A stretch of DNA of 64,000 bases, taken from the NCBI GenBank assembly GCA_051162045.1, contig JBISDI010000015.1. One strand, 5' to 3'. Position numbers and translations under genes: made by a program. The notes under the pieces are model-generated. The model made no database searches, was not told the origin of the DNA, and saw only the letters and a list, made by a program, of their open reading frames with translations. The stretch comes from Anaerozeibacter quisquiliarum. Its GTDB lineage: Bacteria > Bacillota > Clostridia > Christensenellales > Aristaeellaceae. Positions 21,860 through 30,205 of the stretch are shown here, piece after piece (the first letter of the stretch is position 1; each line of letters begins with the position of its first letter).

Positions 21860-21888
21860 TTGACAGTTGCGGCCAATTCCCCTACAAT
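21860..21888 (+). promoter_or_regulatory. gdhA promoter
   Basis: TTGACA (21860-21865), 17 bases, TACAAT (21883-21888). A strong consensus promoter, 72 bases ahead of the gdhA start. Confidence 0.9.
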
Positions 21889-21901
21889 AATATCAAATTT
21901 G

Positions 21902-21927
21902 TGCAGGATTTCGAATTCTATCCTGCA
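21902..21927 (+). promoter_or_regulatory. Dyad in the gdhA leader
   Basis: TGCAGGAT and ATCCTGCA, a perfect 8-base inverted repeat with a 10-base spacer, begin just after the expected transcription start. This could be an operator blocking initial transcription or a 5' mRNA hairpin. GGAGAGGGG at 21941-21949 is the ribosome-binding site. Confidence 0.6.
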
Positions 21928-21959
21928 TAATTCACTCAACGGAGAGGGGACAACTGCAC

Positions 21960-23291
21960 ATGCCGTACGTTCAGGAAGTTCTTCAGGATCTGATCCGCCG
22001 CAATCCGGGCGAGGTGGAATTCCACCAAGCCGCTACCGAGGTGCTCGAGTCGCTCGAATCGGTCGTCGATGTGAACCCGCTCTACCGCAAGCACGGCATC
22101 CTCGAGCGAATGGTCGAGCCCGACCGCGTGATCCTGTTTCGGGTGCCCTGGGTAGACGACGGCGGCGCGGTACGCGTGAACAAGGGGTATCGCGTGCAGT
22201 ACAACAACGCGATCGGCCCGTACAAGGGCGGCCTTCGGCTGCACCCCTCGGTCAACCTGAGCATACTCAAGTTCTTGGGCTTCGAACAGACCTTCAAGAA
22301 CAGCCTGACGGGCCTGCCGATCGGCGGCGGCAAGGGCGGTTGCGACTTTGACCCCAAGGGCAAGTCGGACCGCGAGGTGATGGCGTTCTGCCAGAGCTTC
22401 ATGACCGAGCTCTACAAATATCTGGGCGCGGACGTGGACGTGCCGGCGGGCGACATCGGCACCGGCGCGCGCGAGATCGGCTTCCTCTACGGCCAATACA
22501 AGCGCATCACGGGCCTGTACGAGGGCGTGCTGACCGGCAAGGGCCTCACCTACGGCGGCTCGCTCGCGCGCAAGGAGGCCACCGGCTACGGTCTGGTCTA
22601 CCTGATGAACGAGATGCTGGGCGCGCGCGGCATGAGCCTGAAAGGCAAGCGCGTCGTGGTGTCGGGTTCGGGCAATGTGGCGATCTACGCCGCCGAGAAG
22701 GCCGCGCAGCACGGCGCGATCGTGGTGGCGATGTGCGATTCCACCGGCTGGATCTACGACGCCCGGGGCGTCGACCTCGACGCCGTGAAAGAAATCAAGG
22801 AAGTCAACCGCGGCCGGCTGTCGGCCTATGCTTCCTACCGCCCGCAGGCCGAGTACCACGAGGACGGCTCGATCTGGGACGTGGCCTGCGACGTGGCGCT
22901 GCCCTGCGCCACTCAGAACGAGCTGCGCCTGAACCACGCCGAGGCGCTGATTAAAAACGGCGTCGTCGCGGTCGGCGAGGGGGCCAATATGCCCACTACG
23001 CCCGACGCCGCGCACGCCTTCCTCAAGGCCGGCGTGCTTTTCGCGCCCGGCAAGGCCGCCAACGCCGGCGGCGTGGCCACGAGCGCGCTCGAAATGAGCC
23101 AGAACAGCCTGCGGCTGAGCTGGACGTTCGAGGAGGTCGATCAGCGCCTCAAGGGCATCATGGCGGGCATCTACCGCCAGATGAGCGCCGCGGCCGAAAA
23201 GTACGGCCATAAGGACAACTTCATCGTGGGCGCGAACATCGCGGGCTTTACCAAGGTGGCCGACTCGATGGTCGCCCACGGGGTGGTATAG
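21960..23291 (+). CDS. gdhA: NADP-type glutamate dehydrogenase
   Basis: Reductive amination of 2-oxoglutarate, the main ammonia assimilation route without GS-GOGAT. 443 residues, hexameric class. Signatures: GGGKGGCDFDPKGKSD (catalytic lysine), PAGDIGTGAREIGF, and the Rossmann loop VVSGSGNVA. ATG at 21960 follows GGAGAGGGG. Its own promoter and a leader dyad lie upstream. cobT follows 79 bases later on the same strand. Confidence 0.96.
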   Translation: MPYVQEVLQDLIRRNPGEVEFHQAATEVLESLESVVDVNPLYRKHGILERMVEPDRVILFRVPWVDDGGAVRVNKGYRVQYNNAIGPYKGGLRLHPSVNLSILKFLGFEQTFKNSLTGLPIGGGKGGCDFDPKGKSDREVMAFCQSFMTELYKYLGADVDVPAGDIGTGAREIGFLYGQYKRITGLYEGVLTGKGLTYGGSLARKEATGYGLVYLMNEMLGARGMSLKGKRVVVSGSGNVAIYAAEKAAQHGAIVVAMCDSTGWIYDARGVDLDAVKEIKEVNRGRLSAYASYRPQAEYHEDGSIWDVACDVALPCATQNELRLNHAEALIKNGVVAVGEGANMPTTPDAAHAFLKAGVLFAPGKAANAGGVATSALEMSQNSLRLSWTFEEVDQRLKGIMAGIYRQMSAAAEKYGHKDNFIVGANIAGFTKVADSMVAHGVV

Positions 23292-23370
23292 TTTCCACAA
23301 CGCCGCATTCCCATCGCAGGGAACAGTCTGCGAGCGGTGTTGACGCGTTCATCCATAAGGGAGGGGTTTC

Positions 23371-24414
23371 GTGATCCGGGAGATCAGGCCGCTCGACGAA
23401 GCCGCCATGCGCATGGCGCAAAAGCGCTGGGACGGCATCGCCAAGCCGCTCAACGGACTGGGGCTGCTCGAGCAGATGGTGGTACGCATCGCGGGCATGC
23501 AACAGAGCTGTGATGTGTCAATCGACCGGCGCTGTGTGCTGGTGCTGTGCGCCGACAACGGCGTGGTGTGCGAGGGCGTGAGCCAGGTCGGGCGCGAGGT
23601 GAGCGCCCTGGTGGCTGAAAACATCGCGCGCGGCGCGGCCAGCGTGAACGCCATGGCGCGCGCGGCGCGCGCCGATGTGGTCGCGGTGGACTCGGGGCTG
23701 GCGACGGACGTCGACTGCCCCGCCTTGCTGCGCCGCAAGCTGGCCTACGGGACCGGCAACATCGCGGCCGGGCCCGCCATGACGCGCGGCGAGGCGCAGG
23801 CGATGATCGAAATCGGCATCGAGCTGGCGGAGACTTGCGCCGATCAGGGCTATCAGCTCCTGCTCACCGGCGAAATGGGCATCGGCAACACCACCACCTC
23901 GGGTGCGGTGGCCGCCGCGCTATTGGGGCTGTCACCCGAGGCGGTGACCGGCCGGGGCGCGGGGCTGTCGGAGGCGGGCCTCATGCTCAAGCGCTCGGCG
24001 ATCGAGCGCGCGATTGCGCTCAATCGCCCCGACCCGGGCGATCCGATCGACGTGCTGTCGAAGCTCGGCGGGTTCGATCTGGCGGCGATGGCGGGCGTAT
24101 TTCTGGGCGGCGCGCGGCGCGGCCTGCCGGTCGTGATCGACGGGCTGATCTCGGGCGTCGCGGCGCTGATCGCGGCGCGGCTGCTGCCGGCGGCGCGCGA
24201 CTACATGCTGACCTCGCACCTCAGCCGGGAGCTCGCCGGGCAGTGCGTGCTCGAGGCGCTGGGCCTTCCGCCGCCCGTGCTGCACGCGCAAATGGCGCTC
24301 GGCGAGGGCACCGGCGCGGTGGCGCTGCTGCCGCTGATCGACATGGCGCTTAACGTCTACCGGCAGAACAGCACCTTCGACGAGATTCACCTGCCCGCCT
24401 ATACGCCCCAATAA
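23371..24414 (+). CDS. cobT: Nicotinate-nucleotide:dimethylbenzimidazole phosphoribosyltransferase CobT
   Basis: Makes alpha-ribazole phosphate from NaMN and a lower-ligand base for cobamides. Motifs: CADNGVVCEGVSQVG, TGEMGIGNTTTSGAV, GRGAGLS and the catalytic glutamate in ALGEGTGA. 347 residues. GTG start at 23371 with AAGGGAGGGG upstream. First of three nucleotide-loop genes (cobT-cobS-cobC). No cobalamin riboswitch is recognisable in the 79 bases ahead. Confidence 0.94.
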   Translation: MIREIRPLDEAAMRMAQKRWDGIAKPLNGLGLLEQMVVRIAGMQQSCDVSIDRRCVLVLCADNGVVCEGVSQVGREVSALVAENIARGAASVNAMARAARADVVAVDSGLATDVDCPALLRRKLAYGTGNIAAGPAMTRGEAQAMIEIGIELAETCADQGYQLLLTGEMGIGNTTTSGAVAAALLGLSPEAVTGRGAGLSEAGLMLKRSAIERAIALNRPDPGDPIDVLSKLGGFDLAAMAGVFLGGARRGLPVVIDGLISGVAALIAARLLPAARDYMLTSHLSRELAGQCVLEALGLPPPVLHAQMALGEGTGAVALLPLIDMALNVYRQNSTFDEIHLPAYTPQ

Positions 24415-24435
24415 TCGGCATGAAAGGAAACACCC

Positions 24436-25191
24436 ATGCGCCTCTTGCGATCGCTGGCCCTGGCGTTTTCGACCTATTCGAAAATTCCCATGCCGCAGTG
24501 CGCGTTCACCGAGGACAACCTGCGCTACAGCCTATGCTTCTTCCCCGCCGTGGGCGCGCTGATCGGCGCGTCCTTGCTGCTCTTGCGGTACGCGGCGGCG
24601 GCGCTGTCGATGGGCGCGCTGCTGACCGGCGCGTTGCTCACCGTCGCGCCGCTTTTGATTTCCGGCGGCATCCACATGGACGGGTTCATCGACGCGATGG
24701 ACGCGCTGTCGTCGCGCCAACCGCGCGAGCGGAAACTTGAAATCCTCCGCGATCCGCACGTGGGCGCGTTCGGCATTATGGGCTGCGCCGCCTATCTGTT
24801 GCTTATGCTCGGCGTACTGGCCGAGCCGATGGCCGGCGGCACGGCGTATGTGGTCGCGCTGTCGTTCGTGCTGTCGCGCGCGCTTAGCGGATTGATGCTG
24901 CTCACGCTGAAAAGCGCGAGGCCTACCGGGCTGCTGGCCACATTCAAGGGCAGCGCGCAAACCGGCGCTGTGCGCCTGACGCTCGCGCTGTGGGCGCTGC
25001 TGGCCGCCGCGCTGATGCTGCTTTCAAGCCCTGCGCGCGGCGCGCGGGCGCTGATCGCCTCGGCGCTTATGCTGCTGTACTACCGCTTCATGGCCTACCG
25101 CCAGTTCGGCGGCATCACCGGCGACCTGGCCGGGTTCTTCCTGCAAATCTGCGAGTTGGCGGCGATGGCCGCAGCGGTGATCGGATGGTGA
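24436..25191 (+). CDS. cobS: Adenosylcobinamide-GDP ribazoletransferase CobS
   Basis: Integral membrane enzyme that joins alpha-ribazole phosphate to adenosylcobinamide-GDP. 251 residues; several hydrophobic helices alternate with polar loops. The family start FSTYSKIPMP and the motif GGIHMDGFIDAMDAL with SSRQPRERKLEILRDPHVG, which holds metal-binding Asp/His, are present. It follows cobT by 21 bases with AAAGGA as ribosome-binding site, and overlaps cobC by 7 bases. Confidence 0.93.
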   Translation: MRLLRSLALAFSTYSKIPMPQCAFTEDNLRYSLCFFPAVGALIGASLLLLRYAAAALSMGALLTGALLTVAPLLISGGIHMDGFIDAMDALSSRQPRERKLEILRDPHVGAFGIMGCAAYLLLMLGVLAEPMAGGTAYVVALSFVLSRALSGLMLLTLKSARPTGLLATFKGSAQTGAVRLTLALWALLAAALMLLSSPARGARALIASALMLLYYRFMAYRQFGGITGDLAGFFLQICELAAMAAAVIGW

Positions 25192-25745
25192 TCTTGCTGC
25201 GCCACGGCGCGACATTGGGCAACCTCGAGGGCCGCTACGTGGGTCGAACCGACGAGCCCCTGTCGGCCGAGGGACGCGCGGCGCTCGCGGCGCTTCAGTT
25301 CCCGCCCGCCGCGCTCGTCTACGTAAGCCCGATGCGCCGCGCGCTGGAGACGGCGCGGCTGATCTACCCATGCGCGCCGCTCACGCCGGTTGAAGGCTTC
25401 CGCGAGTGCGACTTCGGTGCGTTCGAATACCATAATCACGCCGAGCTCGAGGGCGACGCGCGCTATCAGGCCTGGATCGACTCGGGCGGCATGTCGCCCT
25501 TTCCGGGCGGCGAATCGCGCGAGGCCTTCGTGCGGCGCACGCTGCGCGCGTTCGACGCGCTGCCCGCTTTTCCCGAGCACGAAAACACCGCGATCGTAGC
25601 GCACGGAGGCACGCTGATGGCGCTTTTGTCCGAGCGCGCGCTGCCGCGGCGCGATTATTTCGATTGGCGCGTACCGAGCGGCAGCGGCTACCTGTGCGCG
25701 TTCGAGCAAGGCGTATTGCGCGTCGTCCGACCCGTTTGCGCATGA
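25185..25745 (+). CDS. cobC: Alpha-ribazole phosphatase-like histidine phosphatase CobC
   Basis: 186 residues of the histidine phosphatase family. The phosphoacceptor His is in LRHGAT (commonly RHGET, here with Ala), followed by GFRECDFGAFE and the second catalytic His in VAHGGTL. ATG at 25185 lies inside cobS, giving a 7-base overlap. Placement after cobT and cobS argues for removal of the 5'-phosphate of ribazole or cobalamin phosphate. cobU and cobD are not in the window. Confidence 0.85.
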   Translation: MVILLRHGATLGNLEGRYVGRTDEPLSAEGRAALAALQFPPAALVYVSPMRRALETARLIYPCAPLTPVEGFRECDFGAFEYHNHAELEGDARYQAWIDSGGMSPFPGGESREAFVRRTLRAFDALPAFPEHENTAIVAHGGTLMALLSERALPRRDYFDWRVPSGSGYLCAFEQGVLRVVRPVCA

Positions 25746-25765
25746 ACATGCAACGCGTACAGATT

Positions 25766-25790
25766 TAGGGGCGACCTGTGGTCGCCCCTA
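25766..25790. repeat. Perfect hairpin after cobC
   Basis: TAGGGGCGACC and its exact complement are separated by TGT: 11 base pairs, 3-base loop. It sits between the convergent cobC and amidase genes and could end transcription from both sides, although no T-run follows. The GCCCCTA arm is shared with the hairpin at 16002-16023, so it may also be a dispersed REP-like unit. Confidence 0.7.
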
Positions 25791-25843
25791 TGAATTGCCC
25801 TCAAAAACACGCCATACACGTTGGCCTGCCGTCCCATTTGATA

Positions 25844-26746
25844 TCAGTTTCGCCCGAAGTACTCCGCGATCCCCTCCACCATGCCGCTCACCAGTTTATC
25901 CTGATATTCCGGATCGCTCAGCAGCACATCCTCCGCGGGGTTGCTCATGAAGCCCATCTCGACCAAAATGCTGGGCACTTCCGACCAGTTGAGGCCGGTG
26001 TAGCTGTCGTTATGCGTCACGCCGCGCTTCTTCGCGCCCGTGGCCTCGACCATCGCCTTCAGCAGCACCTGCGCCGCGGCATCGCACTCGTCCGCGCGCG
26101 AGCCGGTCTTGCGCACAAACAGCTCCGTTCCCTTGGCCCCCGGCCCTTCGGAGCCGTTGCAGTGGATGCGCAGCACCAAGTCGGCGCCGGCCTCGTTCAT
26201 CATCACGGCGCGCTCGATGTTGGAGATGTCCACGTCTTCGGTCTCGCGCGTCATCAGCACCTCGGCCCCCTCGGCGAGCAGCGCCTCCTTGAGCTTGAGC
26301 GACACCTGCAAGTTGACCGCATGCTCGCTCGCGCGGGTCTTGACGCCCTGGGTGCCCGAGGAGACCTTGGGTTTGGTATGCTTGCTGCCCGGTGCGATCG
26401 GCTCATACGCATTGTTGGCGTGCAACTGATGCCCCGGATCGATGCCGATCTTGAGCCCCGTGAGCCTGCCCGTGGCCTCGGCCGCGTCGGCGCCGTCGAT
26501 CAGCGCAGCCGCCATCGCGCCCGCCCCCGCGCCGGCCAGATGGGGCGCAATCGCCGCTTCGCTCGGCGTCGCGCTCGGCGTCGATGCCGGCGTCGCTTCC
26601 GGCAGGTCCGGGCGGATGACATCCGCCTCTGTGGGCGTCGTGTTCGGCGTTGAGACCGGCGCGTCGGCCGGCCGTGCCATGGCGATCGCGCCGAGCATCA
26701 GAACCAGCATCAGCAAAAGCAACGCGCGCGTCATCTTTTGAAACAT
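25844..26746 (-). CDS. Secreted N-acetylmuramoyl-L-alanine amidase (Amidase_3)
   Basis: Cleaves the amide bond between muramic acid and the stem peptide in peptidoglycan. The start is ATG 26746 with AGGAG upstream; it opens a signal peptide (FQKMTRALLLLMLVLMLGA). A Pro/Thr/Ala-rich linker runs to about residue 80. The zinc site is complete: GIDPGH, the Glu in TRASEHAVN, and RIHCN; the catalytic Glu is in LVEMGFMSN. 300 residues, with no separate wall-binding repeat. Confidence 0.92.
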   Translation of the reverse strand: MFQKMTRALLLLMLVLMLGAIAMARPADAPVSTPNTTPTEADVIRPDLPEATPASTPSATPSEAAIAPHLAGAGAGAMAAALIDGADAAEATGRLTGLKIGIDPGHQLHANNAYEPIAPGSKHTKPKVSSGTQGVKTRASEHAVNLQVSLKLKEALLAEGAEVLMTRETEDVDISNIERAVMMNEAGADLVLRIHCNGSEGPGAKGTELFVRKTGSRADECDAAAQVLLKAMVEATGAKKRGVTHNDSYTGLNWSEVPSILVEMGFMSNPAEDVLLSDPEYQDKLVSGMVEGIAEYFGRN

Positions 26747-26816
26747 GTGCTCTCCTCTCGTCCATCCGGAGGATGGCTCACCAGCATAGACTGGCGGCCC
26801 TGTCAATCGGTTCCAT

Positions 26817-27539
26817 CTATCCCAACGGCACGAGCGCCTCACTGGGCAACGGCCGACCGGCCAGCACATACAGCGACTTGACCACCTCGGCCACGCGCAC
26901 CATATCGATCAGCTCGATCGAGCCGTGCGGCGCGTTGAGCATCAGCTCGACCGCGGTGCGGTAGGCATGCAGCAGTTCCATGATTTGCGCCATGTCGCCC
27001 GGCTTCGGCTGGGGCCGCGCCAGGATGAAAGCCACCTCATCGGTGACATTGCCGGCCAGCAGGATAATCAGCCGCGCCATGCTGTCGGGCGTGGACAGGT
27101 AGAACACCTGCTGCTCCATGCCGGCGATCAGGATGTTTCGCAGCACCGGTTCGAACTCCTTGAGCTGGGTCATGCGCATGCGCTCGCGCAGTTGGCTCAG
27201 CGAGGTACCGTAGGCGGTGCGCATCATCAGCGCGATGTAGCGGACGTTATCCTCGGCGAAGAACGCGCCGTGCCGAAACAGCGCGTTGAACTGGGCGACC
27301 GCATCCTCGCCCGCCTCGCGCGCCGCCTGTTCGCCGCGCGCGCAGGCCGCCTGCGCCCGCTCCTCGCAGATCTCCTCGAGCAGCGTGAGCTTCGATTCAA
27401 AATGGTGGTAAAACCCGCCCTTCGACAGTTGCGTCTCGTCGAGAATGTCCTGCACCGAGACCTCCTCGTAGCCCCTGTCGAAGAACAGCCGTTCAGCCGT
27501 TTGCAGGATGGCCTGCCGCCGCGCATCGCCCTTCTTCAC
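26817..27539 (-). CDS. TetR-family transcriptional regulator
   Basis: 240 residues. The N-terminal helix-turn-helix (about 8-52: ILQTAERLFFDRGYEEVSVQ, then LSKGGFYHHFESK) is a classic TetR DNA-binding domain. The rest is helical with no recognised ligand class. GTG start at 27539 has GGAGGT 7 bases upstream. It has its own consensus promoter at 27622-27650. Neither neighbour is an obvious efflux target; the amidase lies directly downstream on the same strand and may be co-transcribed. Confidence 0.9.
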   Translation of the reverse strand: MKKGDARRQAILQTAERLFFDRGYEEVSVQDILDETQLSKGGFYHHFESKLTLLEEICEERAQAACARGEQAAREAGEDAVAQFNALFRHGAFFAEDNVRYIALMMRTAYGTSLSQLRERMRMTQLKEFEPVLRNILIAGMEQQVFYLSTPDSMARLIILLAGNVTDEVAFILARPQPKPGDMAQIMELLHAYRTAVELMLNAPHGSIELIDMVRVAEVVKSLYVLAGRPLPSEALVPLG

Positions 27540-27621
27540 CGCGCACACCTCCGGTCGGTTCCAAATCCTAAAAAACCTGCTTCGGTCTTTTCTCGTTACT
27601 AGAAACCGGTCTGTTTGCAAC

Positions 27622-27650
27622 ATTATACCGTGCGCGCAGGCGATTGTCAA
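27622..27650 (-). promoter_or_regulatory. Promoter of the TetR gene with imperfect dyad
   Basis: TTGACA (27645-27650), 17 bases, TATAAT (27622-27627): both boxes match consensus exactly. Just downstream, around 27583-27612, TTTTCT-CGTTACT-AGAAA with flanking GGTC/GACC-like arms forms an imperfect dyad that could be the regulator's own operator. Confidence 0.85.
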
Positions 27651-27680
27651 GCGCGCGTAAAGGCCCGCCGCGCTGCCTGC

Positions 27681-27790
27681 GGTGCGGCCAAGGGAAACCT
27701 TAGCGCCGGGCGGCGGTTCGGCACCGCACGGTGCGGCCAAGGGAAACCTTAGCGCCGGGCGGCGGTTCGGCACCGCACGGTGCGGCCAAG
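27681..27790. repeat. 49-bp tandem repeat, 2.2 copies
   Basis: GGTGCGGCCAAGG begins at 27681, 27730 and 27779; the first two units are identical for 49 bases and the third breaks off after about 12. The unit itself contains GC-rich dyads (GTGCGG / CCGCAC). The rest of the 27651-28103 gap is GC-rich with short hairpins such as GATGCC-CTTC-GGCATC near 27975-27990, and I see no gene in it on either strand. Confidence 0.9.
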
Positions 27791-28103
27791 GAAAAAACGC
27801 CGCCCGTCGGGCGACGCCTTCACTTGCAGAACATCCAGGACGCCGCGCGCCTTGGCTCGGACTCAGCGCGCTCCGATTGCCTGGGCCACCGATGCGGCGG
27901 CGCGGGGAACGGGATACGGTGGGGCCTTCTCCATTCGCAACGCCGCCCCGGCCCTTCGGAAGCGGTGCCCGCGTGATGCCCTTCGGCATCGCGTGCTCAT
28001 CGGGCTGACGCCCTCCTTTCCTCGCCCGCCGGGCGCGGTCGGGCGCGTCACAAACCCCGTCACCATGCGCGGGTTTGGTGCTGCGATTCCTTTACATCCG
28101 CCC

Positions 28104-29375
28104 CTATAGCGACGTTTCCTTTTTTGCCAGCGGCCGGATCGGCACGTTCTGTCGCTCACAGTCCTCAATGCCGATGTCGTTGGTGTGCGGGATGGCCGTC
28201 CACGTCGGCGGCCGCCACAAAAAACCGATCAGATTGATGGGCAACCAGGTCATCATGAACCAACCCAAAGTCATCACTTCGGTCATGCGCTGCTTGCGCA
28301 GCTTCGTCTCGAGCGAGCACACGATCAGCGTAATCAGCGCGCCGCTGAAGAAGCTGCTGGCAAACAGCACGGCTATCAGGTACAGCGCCTCCTCGATGCC
28401 CTGCCCGAAGTTCGTCGCCATGCGGCGCACCAGCGTGGCGATCGTCAGCACGACGGGCACCAGGCCCAATATGACGGTGTATACGCTTAGAAAGTGCATC
28501 GCCACGTCCAGGCACAGCTTGCTTTTGGGCGCGCGCGCAAAGAGCGACCACAGGTATTTTTGCGCGCATTGGCGGGAACCCGCGGCCCAGCGCCGGCGCT
28601 GGATGAACGAGTCTTTTAACTTCAGCGGCTGTTCGTCGTAGAAAATGGCCTCTTCCATCCACGCGATCTTCTCGCCGGCCAGCGCGCACTGGGCGCTGAA
28701 CTCCAGGTCCTCAGTCAGCGTAGTGGTGTTGTAGCCGTGGCGCCGCAAAAAATCGGCGCCCACCATGACGCCGGTACCGTTGAGCGACGCCGACAGCCCG
28801 AGCGCGGCGCGCGGGTGATTGAAGAAGCGGTTCATAAACCAGAAGAACATCGAAGTGCAGCCCGCGATCCAGCTGTCGTCGGGGTTCTTGCTGTCGCGGT
28901 AGGCCTGGCCCACCTGGTAGCCGGCCGCCATCGCGTTGTTGACCACCTGCAAGAAGCCGCTGTCGGCGATGTTGTCGGCGTCGAAGATCACAAAGCCGTC
29001 GTAGGCGCGCTCAGACTCGAGCAACTGCGCGAAAGTATGGTGAAGCACCTCGCCCTTCGAGTGCGTCTCCTCCGGGCAATACAAGATGTGCGCGCCGGCG
29101 CGCCGCGCCTCCTGCTCGGTGTCGTCGATGCAGTTGTTGGGGATGACGTAGATGTCAAACAACTCGCGCGGGTAGCGCTGCTTGTTAAGGCTGTCGATCA
29201 AGAGGCCTACCACGCGCGCCTCGTTGCGCGCCGGGATGACCAACGCGAGACGCTTGCCGGGCGCGGCATAGGGGATCGGCTCGAGTTCCTTGAGGTTGCC
29301 TACGACGCCGATGTAGGCGTGGTAGAGTATATAGATCGCGCTGATTGCGCTGATCGCCAGGATGATCCATTCCAT
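28104..29375 (-). CDS. Membrane glycosyltransferase family 2
   Basis: 423 residues. One N-terminal helix (EWIILAISAISAIYILYHAY) leads into a GT-A domain: VIPARNE, DADN as the DxD metal motif, TEDLEFS and QRRRW, the acceptor motif of processive GT2 enzymes. Three or four transmembrane helices follow (about 290-400). This resembles poly-GlcNAc-synthase-like and polar-lipid glycosyltransferases. ATG 29375 has GAGAGG 9 bases upstream; a TTG 7 codons earlier is in frame but lacks one. The CrtO-like gene lies directly upstream. Confidence 0.88.
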   Translation of the reverse strand: MEWIILAISAISAIYILYHAYIGVVGNLKELEPIPYAAPGKRLALVIPARNEARVVGLLIDSLNKQRYPRELFDIYVIPNNCIDDTEQEARRAGAHILYCPEETHSKGEVLHHTFAQLLESERAYDGFVIFDADNIADSGFLQVVNNAMAAGYQVGQAYRDSKNPDDSWIAGCTSMFFWFMNRFFNHPRAALGLSASLNGTGVMVGADFLRRHGYNTTTLTEDLEFSAQCALAGEKIAWMEEAIFYDEQPLKLKDSFIQRRRWAAGSRQCAQKYLWSLFARAPKSKLCLDVAMHFLSVYTVILGLVPVVLTIATLVRRMATNFGQGIEEALYLIAVLFASSFFSGALITLIVCSLETKLRKQRMTEVMTLGWFMMTWLPINLIGFLWRPPTWTAIPHTNDIGIEDCERQNVPIRPLAKKETSL

Positions 29376-29450
29376 CAAGGTGTTCCTCTCAGTCAAGTTA
29401 TTTGCTGGTCCGCGGGGCTTTGGGCGTGACCCGGCGAGCGCGTACCCACA

Positions 29451-29486
29451 GCCCCGCTAGGCGGGGCATACCTCGGACTGCCGAGG
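29451..29486 (-). repeat. Two adjacent hairpins at the end of the CrtO-like gene
   Basis: GCCCCGC-TAG-GCGGGGC (29451-29467) spans the stop codon, and CCTCGG-ACTG-CCGAGG (29471-29486) lies just inside the coding end. They stand between two genes transcribed in the same direction, so attenuation or mRNA stabilisation is more likely than full termination. Confidence 0.6.
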
Positions 29487-29975
29487 TTGCTGCCGGTCGA
29501 GCAGACCGACCAACCTCGGTCGGTTGTAGCGCTGGATCAGGATGAAGGGCACGTTGCCCACCGCGTAAAACGCCGTCCATCCCCAGTTGCCAGGGCTGTC
29601 CATGAAGATCAGGAACAGCGGGCTGACTAAGATCAGCACCCAGTGCACAAACTCAGCTACGCAGGTTTCGAGGATCAGCGTCTCGATGTACTCGGCGCTG
29701 CGGAAGACCGTGATCTTCTTGCGAACCGCGCTCTTGACGTACTGGCTCATGTCGGGCACCTTGTCCTTCCAGCGCTGGATGCGAATCCGCTGGTAGAGCA
29801 TACCGTCCTTTTCCCAGGCGAGAGACGCGTAGGGATACTTGCGGTATTCGAAATTCTTGCGGGGCAGCAGCTGTCCGAACGCGAACGCCATCGAGCCGAT
29901 CACCGCAACGATGAACGCAAACTTGAAAAACTGGCCTATGAGTGCTGGCAGCGACAACAGGAAACGAGTAAACAA
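29457..29975 (-). CDS. CrtO-like membrane acyltransferase
   Basis: About 172 residues. The pattern matches staphylococcal CrtO (glycosyl-4,4'-diaponeurosporenoate acyltransferase) along its length: WEKDG...RIRIQRWKDKVPDM, an ILET...EFVHW segment, then YAVGNVPFILIQRYNRPRL in the last helix. Three hydrophobic stretches. In CrtO the enzyme esterifies a glycosyl group with a fatty acid. No carotenoid genes are present, so here it probably acylates the product of the adjacent GT2. Start TTG 29975 is favoured by GGAGGGGG upstream; ATG 30002 and 29996 are alternatives without a ribosome-binding site. Confidence 0.8.
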   Translation of the reverse strand: MFTRFLLSLPALIGQFFKFAFIVAVIGSMAFAFGQLLPRKNFEYRKYPYASLAWEKDGMLYQRIRIQRWKDKVPDMSQYVKSAVRKKITVFRSAEYIETLILETCVAEFVHWVLILVSPLFLIFMDSPGNWGWTAFYAVGNVPFILIQRYNRPRLVGLLDRQQPRQSEVCPA

Positions 29976-30000
29976 GCGCCAACCAGCCCCCTCCATGTTC

Positions 30001-30044
30001 ATTGTAACACAGCCCGCGACCGGGCGCAATGGCACAATTGTGCC
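30001..30044 (-). promoter_or_regulatory. Promoter and palindrome upstream of the CrtO-like gene
   Basis: TTGCGC (30024-30029), 17 bases, TACAAT (30001-30006) on the minus strand. The perfect 14-base palindrome GGCACAATTGTGCC (30031-30044) abuts the -35 box, a good position for an activator or repressor site. The rest of the gap to 30205 shows no gene. Confidence 0.65.
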
Positions 30045-30205
30045 GTTTGGGGAAACTCCGCTGCACAATCGCCCACAAGACCCCGGGAGGTTCGAAGGGC
30101 CGGAGCCCTCTCCATGTCGCGTCCGGAAAACCCCGCAGGCTCTTCAGCAATCCGGTTCCCCCGCAACCCCCTCCCTCGCATGCGGCCGCAGCCGGATTGC
30201 GAGGG

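Noticed and set aside
23292..23370. Cobalamin riboswitch ahead of cobT
   Set aside because: The gap is only 79 bases and lacks the B12-box pattern; too short for the full aptamer.
25746..25843. tRNA or small RNA after cobC
   Set aside because: Apart from the 11-pair hairpin, no cloverleaf or conserved RNA motif is visible.
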